NCBI GenBank assembly: GCA_903813345.2
Contig: CAIIXF020000012.1
Coordinates: forward strand, 22,582,184 to 22,646,183
Reading direction: 5' to 3'
From: Owenia fusiformis
Lineage: Eukaryota > Annelida > Polychaeta > Sabellida > Oweniidae
DNA length: 64,000 nucleotides
The position numbers were made by a program, and so were the translations under genes. Every line of letters starts with the position of its first letter. The stretch's first letter is position 1. Below the pieces are notes generated by a model. It did no database searches. It had not been told where the DNA came from and saw only the letters and a program-made list of their open reading frames with translations. Below, one piece after another: positions 62,010-64,000 of the stretch.

Positions 62010-63957
62010 CAGATGATTTTGGTTCTCCAAACCGAAACTGAATCGTGGTTTGGAAGTAATGATAGGAAATCGACTACTCATTTATTTATCACTCAGACTG
62101 TATATGGTTAACATGATTAATTCATCTTCATCCGATTGTTATTTGATTTTTGACAAACCCCAAACCCCAAACCCCTTTAGACTTGAAAGGGGCATTCGGC
62201 AGGGCTGTAATTTCGCCCCATTGGCATTTATTGTAGCGTGTGAAATATTAGCTTGTAAAATTCGTCAGTGTGATCAAATTGAAGGTATATTGATATCCAA
62301 TAAACAAGTTAAGATATCACAGTATGCTGATGATACCACAAATTTTGTTAAAGATGAAGCATCACTTAGACAACTATTTACTGTTTATAGCTCATTTAAA
62401 GAAATATCAGGTTTAGATGTAAATAAACGTAAAACAGAAGCCATGTGGCTTGGCAGACAAAGATATAGCCAGGAACAATTTTTAGATATTAAATGGAAGC
62501 TATTCCCAAACAATGTTATGAAAATGTTAGGTGTATCTTTTTCCACAACAAAACATATATTTGATTTAGATGACAATGTGCAGTCTAAATTCGAAAAATG
62601 TGAGAAAATAATGAAAAGCTGGCAAAGTAGACATTTAACATTACTGGGTAGAATTACACTAATCAAGTCATTATTGACATCTCAGTTTAGTTATTTAATG
62701 CAAACTTTTGTTATGCCTGACAACTTGCTTAATCGAATCAATGTTCTCATGTTTAAGTTCCTCTGGTCAAAAAGCAAATTTAAAGAGGAAGACCTGAAAC
62801 GGGTGCCAGAAAAAGTAAAAAGAGATATCATAATACAGGATTATAACAAAGGTGGTTTAAAAATGATTAATGTACATGATATCCAGAAAGCTTATTTATT
62901 AAAGTGGGTTAAAAACCTGTCAACACCAGGCAATGGTGCATTTAGAATATTACCCTCATTGTATTTTAATAAACTAGGCAAAAACATGAGTGTGTTTAAG
63001 TCTTCTGTATCAGAGGCAAAATTCATAGGTATTGACAACATTAAGTCAAACTTTTATAAAAAATTGTTAATAACATGGTTAGATTGCAATAAGAACCATG
63101 GAATTGAAAATGATAATTTGTTTAATAACAGAATTGTATTATTTAGACAAAACCCTATATTTTTTACAAATTGGATCAGATCAGGTTTAATTTATATTTC
63201 AGATGTACTTGTAAATAACACAATGATATCTTATGAACGACTGTGTGAAACTCTCGTAAGAAATGGTGAAACTTGGTTTCAGTATACAACAGTCAATTCT
63301 ATTATTTCAAGACTGTTAATAAACAGAACTATTCCACAGCACAGTGAGTCTTTATCGTTCAGAAACATTAGTGTAAAAGATTTAACATGTAAAAATGTAA
63401 GAATTGAATTAACTAAAGATAGATTGCTCATTGGTCCAGATAGATTTAGTGAAAAACAATGGACCCTTACAAAAGAATTATTTATAGAAACAAAAATGAT
63501 ATAATTACAGTGGAAAATTATGCATAGAATATTTCCTACCAGAAAATTAATGTATAAATATCAAATTGATGAAGTACAAAATGAACTGTGTCAAGATTGT
63601 TTAGTTCAGGACAACCTGGTGCATTATTTTTATGAATGCAGAAAAGTTAAATATTTATGGGATAAGCATTTCCCAGGTATTACATGTAATGAAATATTAT
63701 TTGGTAACCCTGAATTATCCAAGACTACATCTATGAAGATTATCCAATTTAAAAGTTGTATAGCCAGTGGTAAACAGAACAAGAACAGCATATATTTTTT
63801 AGCTGACAGTATTTTTAATTCTGATTGATTTTTGAACATGTCGAAAAATAGTTAAGTGCTCATCTAATTGATTATGTATTGTACACTGTAAATATTATGT
63901 ACATATTTTGTCGTTCATTTTAAATAAAAAAAAAATAAAAATAAAAAAAAAAAAAAT
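62010..63957 (+). mobile_element. 5'-truncated L1/Tx1-like LINE, ORF2 part
   Basis: The frame from 62050 holds the reverse transcriptase core: RLERGIRQGC, then QYADDTT with the catalytic YADD, then the thumb (HLTLLGRITLIKSLL) and the L1-type C-terminal region. One in-frame TAA (63502-63504) interrupts it. The same frame then continues to 63828 with CQDCLVQDNLVHYFYEC, the zinc-knuckle end of LINE ORF2. A remnant of upstream reverse transcriptase (DFGSPN-like) is visible out of frame near 62010-62050. No endonuclease. An A-rich tail at 63925-63957 marks the 3' end. It probably lies in an intron of the coiled-coil gene in the sense direction. Confidence 0.85.
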
Positions 63958-64000
63958 TGCAAAGCGCCATTCTTTTATGTGATGAAATCTATTGCGATCG
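63958..64000 (+). other. flank after the LINE tail
   Basis: Too short to interpret. Confidence 0.3.

Overview
This is nuclear DNA of a non-vertebrate animal, most likely a marine invertebrate. It is AT-rich, its genes are split by GT-AG introns, and it is full of transposon remains. The gene content (a PAN/EGF mosaic protein, an astakine/prokineticin-type peptide, a pentameric ligand-gated channel, an L1-like LINE) fits a lophotrochozoan or a basal deuterostome. I cannot name the species. Most real exons are short, so I rebuilt genes by joining exons at splice sites and checking that the reading phase matched at every junction.

Layout: (1) 327-1294, minus: first exon of a secreted protein with a PX-like region followed by the start of a SAM-methyltransferase fold; the gene runs off the left edge. 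(2) 1.3-8.7 kb: repeats (a 126 bp MITE, a perfect palindrome, a mariner relic carrying a nested transposon) plus two weak orphan exons. (3) 8762-11219, minus: a complete four-exon gene for a 110-residue, ten-cysteine secreted peptide of the astakine/prokineticin type. A palindromic element sits 94 bp upstream of its start codon. (4) 11.3-17.5 kb: palindromes, an inverted second copy of the nested transposon, TTAA elements and a minisatellite. (5) 17539-33126, minus: a complete 17-exon gene for a 1141-residue mosaic protein: signal peptide, PAN/apple domain, ten EGF-like modules, a polyamine-oxidase-like domain and a hydrophobic, probably GPI-signal, tail. (6) 33.1-43.5 kb: no gene; mostly a decayed CACTA-type element of 6.2 kb and a tandem-repeat element. 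(7) 43608-52877, minus: a complete 10-exon pentameric ligand-gated ion channel of 451 residues with no signal peptide, no Cys-loop cysteines and almost no M3-M4 loop; three transposons lie in its introns. (8) 54.9-56.6 kb: one palindromic element inserted inside another. (9) 58086-61565 onward, plus: first six exons of a coiled-coil protein I do not recognise. (10) about 62.0-63.96 kb, plus: a 5'-truncated L1/Tx1-like LINE.

The genes show no obvious shared pathway; they are independent loci. The strongest unexpected signal is a set of four large near-perfect palindromes (P1 3968-4816, P2 11313-12313/12893, P3 54892-56617, P4 55203-56092). All begin with CAC, all have 5-bp target duplications (TTAAA, ATAAA, TCACG, ATAAC) and all are about 830-1000 bp once nesting is removed. 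In most of them the same private GC-rich motif recurs at the outer tip and at the centre of the hairpin. The second is the oxidase mosaic, which keeps the Rossmann glycines and the active-site lysine but appears to lack two other FAD-contact motifs of its family.
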